Shown: positions 1 through 6,469 of the stretch, piece after piece
Layout of the letters: the number at the start of each line of letters is the position of its first letter
Position numbering within the stretch: position 1 is the first letter of the stretch
NCBI GenBank assembly: GCA_041402045.1
Contig: JAWKSZ010000120.1
Coordinates: 1-7,558, forward strand
DNA: 7,558 bases
Direction: 5' to 3'
Origin: JAGQRJ01 sp041402045
GTDB lineage: Bacteria; Planctomycetota; J058
The notes under the pieces: generated by a model
Databases searched by the model: none
Told to the model about the DNA's origin: nothing
Seen by the model: the letters and a program-made list of their open reading frames with translations, nothing else
Program-made: the position numbers and the translations under genes

Positions 1-66
1 ACTCCGGCAGCCGCAAGGCCAAGGACTCCGGCAGCCGCAAGGCCAAGGACTCCGGCAGCCGCAAGG
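1..66 (+). repeat. 24-bp tandem repeat in nuclease gene
   Basis: Two exact 24-base copies (1-24 and 25-48) and a partial third (49-66) encode the octapeptide DSGSRKAK. The array continues off the left edge, so its total length is unknown. It lies within the nuclease reading frame and keeps it. Confidence 0.9.
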
Positions 67-1100
67 GCGCGCGCAGCAGCGGCGCCCGCAAGGGGGTGAA
101 CGACTCGGCCTCCCGCAAGGGCGCGCGCAGCAGCGGGTCGCGTAAGGCCGCCTCCGACTCCGGGTCCCGCAAGGGCGCGCGCAGCAGCGGGTCGCGCAAG
201 GCCGCCTCCGACTCCGGGCGCGGTCGGCGCAGCGCGCCCCCCGCCAAGGCCGCGCCCACCCTCTGGATCGTGCTGGCGCTGGTCGGCGCGGTGCTCGTCG
301 CCGGCGGCGGCTACCTCGTCGGGCGCGGCGCCGCGGACCCCGAGCCCGAGGTCTCCCAGGTCGAGCCCACCCCCGGCGCGGAGGCGGGGACCCCCGCGGT
401 CGAGGTCGAAGCGCCCGAGGTCGACGCCCCCGCCGCGGCGGTCGACGCACCCCAAGAGCCAGCGGACGAGGAGCCCGCCCCCGAAGAGGCGCCCCAGGAG
501 CCCCAGGACCTCGAGCCCGCGTCGGCGGCGATCGAGCAGACCGCGCGCGCCCCGATCAAGGGCCCCACGGACACCGGCAAGGTCACGCGGGTCGTCGACG
601 GCGACACCTTCCACATGGCCGACGGCCGCAAGGTGCGGTTGATCGGGATCAACACTCCGGAGCGCAAGTCCAACGACCCGCTGAACGAGGAGGCGACCCA
701 GCTCCTGCGCGACCTCGTCGACGGCAAGACCGTGACCCTCGAGTACGACACCGACCGCACCGACCAGTTCAAGCGGACCCTGGCCCACGTGTTCGTCGGC
801 GACCTCTACGTCAACGGCGAGATCGTGCGCCAGGGCCTGGCCTACTGCTACACCTGGGCGCCGAACACGGCCCACGAGAAGGACCTCAGCCCGTATCAGC
901 AGCAGGCCCGCGAGCAGAAGCGCGGCCTGTGGGGCCTCGAGCCTCCCGCGCCCGCCGACTACTACGAGGCCAGCCGCAGCGCCCACCGCTTCCACCGCCC
1001 GGGCTGTTCGAAGGGCCCCCGCGGCAACGCGCGCCGGTTCATGGACCGCAACGAGGCCTTCGACGAGGGCCTGAACCCGTGCAGCGACTGCAAGCCCTAG
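1..1100 (+). CDS. Membrane-anchored thermonuclease-family protein with Ada-like zinc knuckle (5' end missing)
   Basis: Partial gene: the reading frame is open to the left edge (first full codon at base 3), so the true start is upstream; the GTG at 96 is an internal Val codon inside the repeats. Order of parts: a Ser/Gly/Arg/Lys repeat tail (3-240); one hydrophobic segment (about 261-323) that should anchor the protein with the basic tail in the cytoplasm; an acidic Pro/Glu/Ala linker (about 330-573); a staphylococcal-nuclease domain (576-935); and a C-terminal knuckle (957-1097). The nuclease has the VDGDT motif (Asp codons 597 and 603) and RLIGINTPE, giving the equivalents of SNase Arg35 (636) and Glu43 (660), plus the Arg87 equivalent at 774 in FKRTLAHVF. 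It is probably an active calcium-dependent phosphodiesterase facing outward; this is inferred from the family. The knuckle has FHRPGC (His 993, Cys 1005) and PCSDC (Cys 1080, 1089), spaced like the four Ada zinc ligands with His in place of the first Cys. The stop is TAG at 1098. Confidence 0.88.
   Translation, partial: SGSRKAKDSGSRKAKDSGSRKGARSSGARKGVNDSASRKGARSSGSRKAASDSGSRKGARSSGSRKAASDSGRGRRSAPPAKAAPTLWIVLALVGAVLVAGGGYLVGRGAADPEPEVSQVEPTPGAEAGTPAVEVEAPEVDAPAAAVDAPQEPADEEPAPEEAPQEPQDLEPASAAIEQTARAPIKGPTDTGKVTRVVDGDTFHMADGRKVRLIGINTPERKSNDPLNEEATQLLRDLVDGKTVTLEYDTDRTDQFKRTLAHVFVGDLYVNGEIVRQGLAYCYTWAPNTAHEKDLSPYQQQAREQKRGLWGLEPPAPADYYEASRSAHRFHRPGCSKGPRGNARRFMDRNEAFDEGLNPCSDCKP
111..218 (+). 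repeat. 54-bp tandem repeat in nuclease gene
   Basis: Two copies (111-164 and 165-218) differ by one silent base (CGT versus CGC for Arg). Each encodes the 18-residue unit SRKGARSSGSRKAASDSG, a longer relative of the 24-bp unit upstream. Near-identity at the DNA level indicates recent duplication. Unit length is a multiple of three, so copy-number change would lengthen or shorten the basic tail without breaking the gene. Confidence 0.9.
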
Positions 1101-1390
1101 CCTCCTGGCGTACCCGACGACCTACTCGCGGCCACGGTCACGGAGCAACCACGGAACGACGCGCGCGCGCGCAGCTTCGCGGACCGCGACCTCGGAGCTG
1201 AGGGTGAACGCGACGGAGCTCAGGGCGCGCGCAGGATCTCGAACCGAAATACGAACCGCATACGCCTGAGCCGAGCGCTCCCCCGCCGTTGCGTCCATGA
1301 GCAGCTCTGCGGAGGTGGCTCTCAGGTCCGGACCTGGCCACGCTCGACTCCACTCTCCCGGCTCTCGCGGCAAACCTCTCGCACAGCCAA

Positions 1391-1430
1391 CCTTTGCGTC
1401 CCTTCGCGTCCTTCGTGCCCTTTGCGGTGA
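1391..1430. repeat. Degenerate ~10-nt-period intergenic repeat (GCAAAGG/GCGAAGG type)
   Basis: On the + strand four consecutive units read CCTTTGCGTC, CCTTCGCGTC, CTTCGTGCCC, TTTGCGGTGA. On the - strand this is ACCGCAAAGG followed by GCACGAAGG, ACGCGAAGG and ACGCAAAGG. From memory, very similar intergenic runs of GACGCAAAGG-type units occur in many unrelated environmental bacteria, with no function I know of; that recollection was not checked. The units are not separated by spacers, so this is not a CRISPR array. Translated on the - strand it gives the characteristic basic AKGTKDAKGRKG-type peptide of spurious ORFs. Confidence 0.65.
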
Positions 1431-1708
1431 GAGAGCATCTACCCGCCTGGACACGTGAGCGACGCTTGCGACACGGCCGAGAGCCGGCGGACGGCGCGAG
1501 CTCACCCAACTGGGGGCGCAACTCGAGGTCAGTGCGGCGGAACTCAGCGGTCGGATCCCCACCGCCATCCCCCTCCGCCCCTCCTGCGCCAGGGCTTAGC
1601 GTGTCATCGCCGTCCGTCTCAGAACACCGAATGCTGGAATGCGTGCCACGTCACGGGTCGCAAACAAGAATTCGTATAGACTTAGCCCAGTTCACACCCT
1701 TCTCAGGG

Positions 1709-1724
1709 CGGCCTCGGGATTGCT
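1709..1724 (+). promoter_or_regulatory. Possible sigma-54 (-24/-12) promoter for the RHS gene
   Basis: The sequence CGGCCTCGGGATTGCT has GG at 1710-1711 and GC at 1722-1723 with exactly 10 bases between them, and a full TTGC at the -12 element. The -24 element matches GGC but lacks the leading T and the following AC of TGGCAC. Transcription would start near 1734, leaving a leader of about 27 bases that includes the ribosome binding site. In GC-rich DNA such matches arise by chance, so this is only a candidate; no activator site was recognised. Confidence 0.28.
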
Positions 1725-1745
1725 TTAGGTCCCACCTGGAGTGTC

Positions 1746-1751
1746 GAGGAG
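1746..1751 (+). promoter_or_regulatory. Ribosome binding site of RHS gene
   Basis: GAGGAG lies nine bases ahead of the ATG at 1761. Together with the signal peptide starting at that ATG, it fixes the start of the RHS protein. Confidence 0.75.
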
Positions 1752-1760
1752 ACGAGGGCT

Positions 1761-4700
1761 ATGCGCTTTACTTCGTTGCTTTTGGTCGCCGCCGCCGCGG
1801 TCGCGCTGGCCGAAGCCCCCCCGCTGGGGCAAGAGGCCGGGCTCGATCGGGCCGACGCTCAACGCGTCGACGTCGACCCCACCACCGGCGACCTCCGCTA
1901 CCGCCACGTCGACCTGACGCTGGGGGACGGCGTGCGCGCGCTGGAGATCGCGCGCACCTACCGCCCCTGGAGCGGCTCGCCGCGGACCCTCGGGGTGCAC
2001 TGGGCGAGCGTGCTCGACGTGCACCTCCAGGCCCTCGAGCACGGCTTCGCCTTCCACGACGCCCGCGGCGGCGCCTGGCTCTACGTCCCCAGCAAGGACC
2101 CGCACACCTTCGTCGCGACCCACGGCCGCGCGAGCAGCCTGACCCAAGACCCCGACGGCTTCACCCTCCGCGGCCTCGGCGACGAGACGCGCTACCGCTT
2201 CGACCGCAGCGGGCACCTCGAGTGGCTCGAGCGCGGCGGCGCCCGGCACCGCTTCGAGCGCGACGCGGCGGGGACCCTCCTCGCGCTGCGCGGCCCCTGG
2301 GGTGAGCTCCAGGTCGAGCGTGACCCCCGCGGGGGGATCGCCGCCCTCGTCGGCCAGGGCCGCAGCGTGCGCTACGCCTACGACGAGCTGCTCCTGACCC
2401 GGGTCGACGTCGAGGGCCGCGTGCTGCGCTACGGCTACACCCACGACGGCCTGCTCAAGACCCTCGCCGACGGCGACGCGCGCGTGCTCTACGACGACCT
2501 CGGCCGCGTGATCAAGCTCTACGGCGCCCTCGAACCCACCCACCTCAGCTACCGCACCGGCCCCGAGGGCGAGCTCGAGGTCGAGGTCACCCGCCGCGGG
2601 CAGACCACGACCGTCGCCGTGGCCGCAGACCTGAGCCAGGTCGTGACCACCCCGGCCGACGCGCCGCTGGCCGCGCGCACCGAGCGCTACGACGAGCGCG
2701 GGCTCCTGATCGAGGTCCAGGGCCCCGAGGGGACCGAGCGCCTGAGCTACGACGCCCTGGGCCGCCTGCTCGCGGTCGAGGCCCCGAGCGGCGCCACCGC
2801 CTTCGCCTACGCCGAGGACGACGACGATCGCCCCAGCCAGGTCACCGGCCCCGCGGGCCTGGTGCGCGAGTTCGCCTACGACGCCCTCGGCCGCCTGACC
2901 CGGGCCGCGATCCCCGGCGCCGGCGAGACGCGCTACGCCTACGACGGCGACGGCCGCCTGCGGGCGGTCAAGGACGCCCGCGGCGAGGTCACCCGCTTCG
3001 CCTACGACGAGCGCGACGCGCTGATCGCGGTGCGCGAGCCGGGCGCAGGCACGACCCGCTTCGAGCGCGACGCCCGCGGCCAGGTCGTGGCCGTGCTCGA
3101 ACCCGGCGAGCGCCGGGTCGAGCTGACCCGCGACGCCTGGGGCCGCGTGACCCAGGTTCAGGACCCCAGCGGGACCGTGTTCGCCTGCAGCTACGACGCC
3201 CAGGGCCACCTGCGCCAGGCGACCGACGAGCTCGGCCGCACCACCCGCTACCGCTACGACGCCCAGGGCCGCCTGCTCGGCTGCGAGGACGCGGCGGGGA
3301 CGCTCCAGTCCTTCAGCTACGACCCCCACGGCCGACTGGCCGCGATCGAGGACGGCGCCGGCGCCACGATCCGCTACAGCCGCCCCGACGCGCGGACCCT
3401 GGTGGTCCAGGACCCCGTGCGCGGCGAGCGCACGCTCTCCTTCGACGCCCAGGGCCGCCTCGAGCGCGAGGTCCGCGCTGGGGTGGAGCTCAGCTACCGC
3501 TACGACGCGGTGGGCCGCCTGATCGCCCGCGAGACCCCCGCCGGCACCGAGCGCTTCAGCTACGACGCCCAGGGCCGCCTGAGCGAGACCGCCGGGCCCC
3601 AGGGCGGCTTCCGCTTCGCCTACGACGAGGCCGGCCGCCTGGCGAGCCTCACCGACGCGACCCTCGAGACCACGCTCCGCTACCGCTACGACGCGGCCGG
3701 TGAGCGCAGCGCGCTGATCCTGCCCTGGGGCGAGGTCGGCTACGAGCGCGACGAGGCCGGGCGCGTGAGCGCCGTGACCCTCCCCGACGGCGGGCGGATC
3801 GAGCTCGAGCTCGACGCCGAGGGTCGCCGCCAGGCGATCCGCTACCCGAACGGCGTGGAGACCCGCTTCACCTACAGCGGGAGCCAGCTCAGCGCGATCG
3901 AGACCTCGAAGCAGGACGCGGTGCTCGACCGCCGCGCGTATGGCTACGACGCCCAGGGCCGCGTGGCCTGGAGCGAGGACCTCGTCGGCCGCACGCGCTA
4001 CACCCACGACGCCCGCGGGCGCCTGCTCGAGGCCCAGGGCCCGGCGCGCACCGTGCGCTACACCTACGACGCCGCCGACACCCGCGCGGGCGGGGCGACC
4101 CCGACGCTGGAGACCAACAGCCAGGGCGAGCTGACCCGGATCGCCGAGGTCGCGCTGAGCTACGACCACGACGGGCACCTCGCCAGCCTGAAGACCGGGG
4201 ACGAGGCCGTGCGCTACGGCTACTCGCCGCTGGGCACTCGGCTCTGGCGCGAGCAGGACGGGGTCAAGTCGTTCTTCCTCTCCGACCTGGGCGACGTGGT
4301 CGCGACCACCGACGCCGAGGGTCGCCCCCAGACCACCTTCGTGCACGGCCCGGACGAGGACGACGTGCTCTCGGCCCAGCGCGGCGGCGAGTCGTTCTTC
4401 TACCACTACGACCTCGTGCGCAGCGTGACCGCGATCACCGACGCCGAGGGTCAGGTCGCGGCGAGCTACCGCTACGGCGCCTTCGGTGAGGCGCTGGCCA
4501 GCGAGGGCCCCGCCGCGGAGTGGAACCCGTTCCGCTACACCTCCCGCGAGGCCGAGGCCGCCGGGCTCTACCACTACCGGGCGCGCACCTACAGCCCGGA
4601 GCTGGGCCAGTTCACCAGCCCCGACCCGCTGGGGGTGTTCGGCGGCGTGAACCCCTACGCCTACGTCGACAACGACCCGACCCTGTTCAACGACCCCACC

Positions 4701-5645
4701 GGCCTCGAGAAGCGCCCCTGGTGGAAGCGCGCCTGGGACGCGACGACCTCGGCGGTCAAGAGCACCGTCGAGTTCGCCAAGGCCGCGGGCACGGCCCTGG
4801 TCGAGGACATCAAGGAGGGCAACCTCGGCCGCAACGTGGTCGCCTTCGGCAAGGGCCTGGGCAAGGGCCTGTGGAGCGGCGCCAAGGGCCTCTACACCCT
4901 GGTCCGGCACCCGGTGCAGACCGTGAGCGCGATCGCCTTCGCGGTCGGCGACCTCATGGAGAACGGGCGCAACGGCGTGGTCTACAAGGCCCTCGCCGCC
5001 AAGGTCGAGGAGTACAAGAACGCCGCGCTCAACGACCCCGAGCGCTTCTGGGAAATGACCGGCGAGCTCACCGGCGAGATCGCGTTCTCGGTGGTCGGCA
5101 CCAAGGGCCTCGACAAGGTGGCCAAGCTCGCGCCGACCGTGGCCGCGGCGACCTGGGTCGCCCCGACCGTGAACCGCGTGGTGCAGCCGGTGGTCAACGC
5201 CAACCCGCCGCGTGGCCAGCGCCGGATCGCGCTTCGTGCCCGCGCCGCCGGTGCGCGCAACGTCGAGCGCGGCGTGCGCCTCAGCCGCGCGCCGGGCCGA
5301 GCTCGCCCGCCGGGCGCGGATCCTGGAGGAGGCCGCACCGCCGAGGCCGCCGCCTGCGGGTCCCCTCGGGGCCTCGAGCAACGGATCCTGACTCGCACCA
5401 CGCGCCGCGTGGGCAACGCCGTGCGCGACACGCGGCGCTACGCCGCCATGGCGCCGCTCGCCAGGCGCGACCCTGGTCTACCGGCGACCGGACGCCTCGC
5501 GGCGCCGGGCGCTTCGTGGCCAGTACCGGCCGCGGGCTGTGGATCGATCACCAAGCGCTACGATCCCGCTCGATCGCCTTCGAGGACCAGATCACCGACG
5601 CGATCAACCGCTGGGAGACCAAGGAGGACGCGGTCGGCGAGCTGA
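1761..5645 (+). CDS. Secreted RHS/YD-repeat protein, C-terminal tip frameshifted
   Basis: Uninterrupted frame of 1294 codons, of which about the first 1149 are trustworthy. Residues 1-17 are a signal peptide (short basic start, hydrophobic core, ALA|EA cleavage), so the protein is exported. Residues about 36-110 resemble the DUF6531 N-terminal region of RHS proteins (DPTTGDLRYRHVDLTL...EIARTYRPW). Residues about 145-807 carry roughly 20 YDxxGRL repeats, expected to build a beta-strand shell. The RHS-associated core (about 881-982) includes GLYHYRARTYSPELGQF and NPYAYVDNDP and ends in PTLFNDPTGL, an exact PxxxxDPxGL motif, where RHS proteins are cut to free the toxin. Residues 983-1149 form a Gly/Ala-rich pre-toxin tail. 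After about base 5205 this frame loses coherence and the protein continues in other frames to a stop at 5901; the stop at 5643-5645 is therefore probably artefactual or mutational. Likely role by family: contact or secreted toxin delivery. The target is unknown. Confidence 0.88.
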   Translation: MRFTSLLLVAAAAVALAEAPPLGQEAGLDRADAQRVDVDPTTGDLRYRHVDLTLGDGVRALEIARTYRPWSGSPRTLGVHWASVLDVHLQALEHGFAFHDARGGAWLYVPSKDPHTFVATHGRASSLTQDPDGFTLRGLGDETRYRFDRSGHLEWLERGGARHRFERDAAGTLLALRGPWGELQVERDPRGGIAALVGQGRSVRYAYDELLLTRVDVEGRVLRYGYTHDGLLKTLADGDARVLYDDLGRVIKLYGALEPTHLSYRTGPEGELEVEVTRRGQTTTVAVAADLSQVVTTPADAPLAARTERYDERGLLIEVQGPEGTERLSYDALGRLLAVEAPSGATAFAYAEDDDDRPSQVTGPAGLVREFAYDALGRLTRAAIPGAGETRYAYDGDGRLRAVKDARGEVTRFAYDERDALIAVREPGAGTTRFERDARGQVVAVLEPGERRVELTRDAWGRVTQVQDPSGTVFACSYDAQGHLRQATDELGRTTRYRYDAQGRLLGCEDAAGTLQSFSYDPHGRLAAIEDGAGATIRYSRPDARTLVVQDPVRGERTLSFDAQGRLEREVRAGVELSYRYDAVGRLIARETPAGTERFSYDAQGRLSETAGPQGGFRFAYDEAGRLASLTDATLETTLRYRYDAAGERSALILPWGEVGYERDEAGRVSAVTLPDGGRIELELDAEGRRQAIRYPNGVETRFTYSGSQLSAIETSKQDAVLDRRAYGYDAQGRVAWSEDLVGRTRYTHDARGRLLEAQGPARTVRYTYDAADTRAGGATPTLETNSQGELTRIAEVALSYDHDGHLASLKTGDEAVRYGYSPLGTRLWREQDGVKSFFLSDLGDVVATTDAEGRPQTTFVHGPDEDDVLSAQRGGESFFYHYDLVRSVTAITDAEGQVAASYRYGAFGEALASEGPAAEWNPFRYTSREAEAAGLYHYRARTYSPELGQFTSPDPLGVFGGVNPYAYVDNDPTLFNDPTGLEKRPWWKRAWDATTSAVKSTVEFAKAAGTALVEDIKEGNLGRNVVAFGKGLGKGLWSGAKGLYTLVRHPVQTVSAIAFAVGDLMENGRNGVVYKALAAKVEEYKNAALNDPERFWEMTGELTGEIAFSVVGTKGLDKVAKLAPTVAAATWVAPTVNRVVQPVVNANPPRGQRRIALRARAAGARNVERGVRLSRAPGRARPPGADPGGGRTAEAAACGSPRGLEQRILTRTTRRVGNAVRDTRRYAAMAPLARRDPGLPATGRLAAPGASWPVPAAGCGSITKRYDPARSPSRTRSPTRSTAGRPRRTRSAS
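2193..4181 (+). repeat. YD-repeat region of RHS gene
   Basis: Tandem imperfect repeats with a core YDxxGRL, spaced about 20-21 residues apart. Clear units include YDERGLL (2688), YDAQGHL (3192), YDAQGRL (3255 and 3561), FDAQGRL (3441), YDAQGRV (3945) and YDHDGHL (4161). Several YDAQGR units are identical or nearly so at the DNA level, with the same codons, giving short direct repeats that could recombine in frame or confuse assembly. Confidence 0.85.
4401..4706 (+). other. RHS core domain and toxin-cleavage motif
   Basis: Residues 881-982 of the RHS protein form the conserved RHS-repeat-associated core. It starts at YHYDLVRSVTAITD and ends at the Leu codon 4704-4706 of the PxxxxDPxGL motif. 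In characterised RHS toxins this motif is the boundary between the shell and the variable toxin and is the site of self-cleavage. By that precedent the released fragment here begins at EKRPWWKRAW. Cleavage in this protein is inferred from the motif only. Confidence 0.8.
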
Positions 5646-5903
5646 CCGACCTCGGCGAGGCGCTGCTCCGCGACGCCCGCGCCCTCGACGGTCCGACCAT
5701 GAAGGCCCGGCTGGAGGAGGTCGGCATGCCCACGCCGGTCACTGCAACCGCTCAAGCGATCCTCGAGGCCGACAAGCTGCTCGACGACCAGCTCGCGGCC
5801 CTCGACCAGAACGTCGACGACGAGGAATCGGACGCGATCTACGCGGCGCATGGACGCGGCCTTCGACCAGTTCACCAAGCGCCGCCTGGCGATCATGAAG
5901 TGA
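5207..5903 (+). pseudogene. Frame-disrupted C-terminal toxin tip of RHS protein
   Basis: The RHS frame (codons at positions divisible by 3) stops making sense near 5205. Coding-like text then appears in the +1 frame (ASAGSRFVPAPPVRA; RRAELARRARILEEAA, about 5214-5333), back in the RHS frame (LEQRILTRTTRRVGNAVRDT, about 5373-5433), then in the third frame (GRFVASTGRGLWID, about 5509-5550, on through ITDAINRW, GELTDLGEALLRDARA and ILEADKLLDDQLAALDQN to 5848). One surplus base near 5849 restores the RHS frame: IYAA then MDAAFDQFTKRRLAIMK and TGA at 5901-5903. At least four indels are needed, yet every segment keeps G/C-ending codons and no stop interrupts the composite. The composite is helical and charged; I recognise no toxin family. 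It could be a recently inactivated tip or a stretch with sequencing errors; I favour the second. Confidence 0.6.
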
Positions 5904-5938
5904 CGTCTGCTAACGGGCACGCGGACGAAGAGCACGAC

Positions 5939-6468
5939 ATGTTCAACCTGAGTTCGAACCGGCTGATCAGCTACATGGACGATCGACCTGCCTGGCCGCT
6001 CGCGCACCCGGGACGCTGAGGCGAGCGCGAGGTCGAGGACCGGATCAGCGTTCCTCGAGGGCCGCATGTGGAGGAGGAGAACGAGCTCTCCTCCAGGGCG
6101 AGCACGAGGCGCTCATGGCCGGGATCGCGGGCACGCCCCAAGCGGGCGAGACCGTGGCCGAGGGCCAGGGCGAGGACCCTCGACGGCCTGATCGACCCCG
6201 CCGACCTCAGCGACGAGGGCCGGTGATCCGAGCCCTCGCGCCGGGCTTCTCCCTGGCTCCGGGCCAGGACGGGCTGTGGACGCCGTCGAAGGACGGCGCC
6301 GCGGTCGCCGATCTCGCCCAGGGCGAGGCCCTGGCGCGGGAGGTGATCGCGCGCAGCTACCTGACCCCCGAGGAGCTCGAGCTCGCGGACCGGGTCGCGC
6401 GAGACGACCCCGCGCGCTTCGCGCGCCGGCTGGCCACACCGCCCGCGGACCTGCTGACCGCCGACTGA
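5939..6468 (+). pseudogene. Frame-disrupted small gene after RHS tip; candidate immunity gene
   Basis: Starts at ATG 5939 (weak GAAGAG at 5927-5932) or, less well supported, at GTG 5900, whose GTGA overlaps the RHS stop. Segments read: MFNLSSNRLISYMD to about 5980; IDLPGRSRTRDAE (about 5982-6020) in the next frame; REVEDRIS (6026-6049); AFLEGRM (about 6048-6068); VEEENEL (6071-6088); LLQGEHEALMAGIAGTPQAG (6088 to about 6150) continuing to about 6175; LDGLIDPADLSDEG (6179 to about 6213); then an intact end from VIRALAPGF to LLTAD and TGA 6466-6468. About seven indels are needed in 240 bases, but no stop falls in the joined product of about 175 residues, which looks acidic, helical and cytoplasmic. 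I know no family for it. Position right behind an RHS tip is where immunity genes sit; this role is inferred from context only. Confidence 0.5.
6115..6468 (+). CDS. Longest uninterrupted piece of the candidate immunity gene
   Basis: This 117-codon frame from ATG 6115 is what a gene finder would most likely call here. Its first 20 or so residues (MAGIAGTPQAGETVAEGQGE) and everything from VIRALAPGF (about 6223) onward look coding. The Arg/Pro-rich stretch between, about 6177-6220, is out of frame: the adjacent frame there gives LDGLIDPADLSDEG. The ATG has no ribosome binding site and lies inside a helix of the larger reconstructed protein, so I regard it as internal. No domain recognised; the C-terminal half is probably helical (LTPEELELADRVARDD). 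Confidence 0.4.
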   Translation: MAGIAGTPQAGETVAEGQGEDPRRPDRPRRPQRRGPVIRALAPGFSLAPGQDGLWTPSKDGAAVADLAQGEALAREVIARSYLTPEELELADRVARDDPARFARRLATPPADLLTAD

Positions 6469-6469
6469 G

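Larger units (their letters stand above)
1101..1760. other. Long intergenic region, no convincing gene
   Basis: About 660 bases separate the nuclease stop from the RHS start. The short open frames on either strand lack recognisable domains, plausible ribosome sites and the codon pattern of the neighbouring genes. Visible contents: an alternating CG run at 1160-1172; a near-direct repeat GGAGCTGAGGG/GGAGCTCAGGG (1194-1204, 1215-1225); the degenerate repeat at 1391-1430; a pyrimidine-rich stretch about 1556-1590; and an AT-richer patch at about 1661-1690 (TATAGA at 1675-1680, no matching -35 box). I see no clear intrinsic terminator behind the nuclease gene. Confidence 0.6.

Noticed and set aside
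96..98. GTG as the start of the nuclease gene
   Set aside because: The same repeat peptide is encoded in frame upstream to the window edge and there is no ribosome binding site, so it is an internal Val codon.
1..218. Repeats as a possible CRISPR array
   Set aside because: Units are directly adjacent without unique spacers and lie in frame in a protein gene.
1122..1568. Overlapping - strand frames in the intergenic region
   Set aside because: No domain, no ribosome site, an Arg-rich low-information product and translation through the degenerate repeat; two different frames are open over the same stretch.
1394..2305. A 303-codon + strand frame overlapping the intergenic repeat and the RHS start
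   Set aside because: From about 1761 it is an Arg/Pro-rich shadow of the RHS gene, and its first part is the intergenic repeat read as protein.
1725..5381. A 1218-codon open frame on the - strand opposite the RHS gene
   Set aside because: Its sequence is a monotonous Ala/Val/Gly/Leu-rich mirror of the YD repeats, with no ribosome site or domain. Long antisense frames are expected opposite G/C-ending codons with rare A/T third bases.
5205..6215. Programmed ribosomal frameshifting as the cause of the frame changes
   Set aside because: About a dozen shifts in both directions are needed and I saw no slippery heptamer with a following structure at the switch points, so programmed recoding is not credible.
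5205..6468. Insertion sequence as the cause of the disrupted tip
   Set aside because: No transposase-like sequence, terminal inverted repeats or target duplications are visible; the disruption consists of small indels in otherwise coding DNA.
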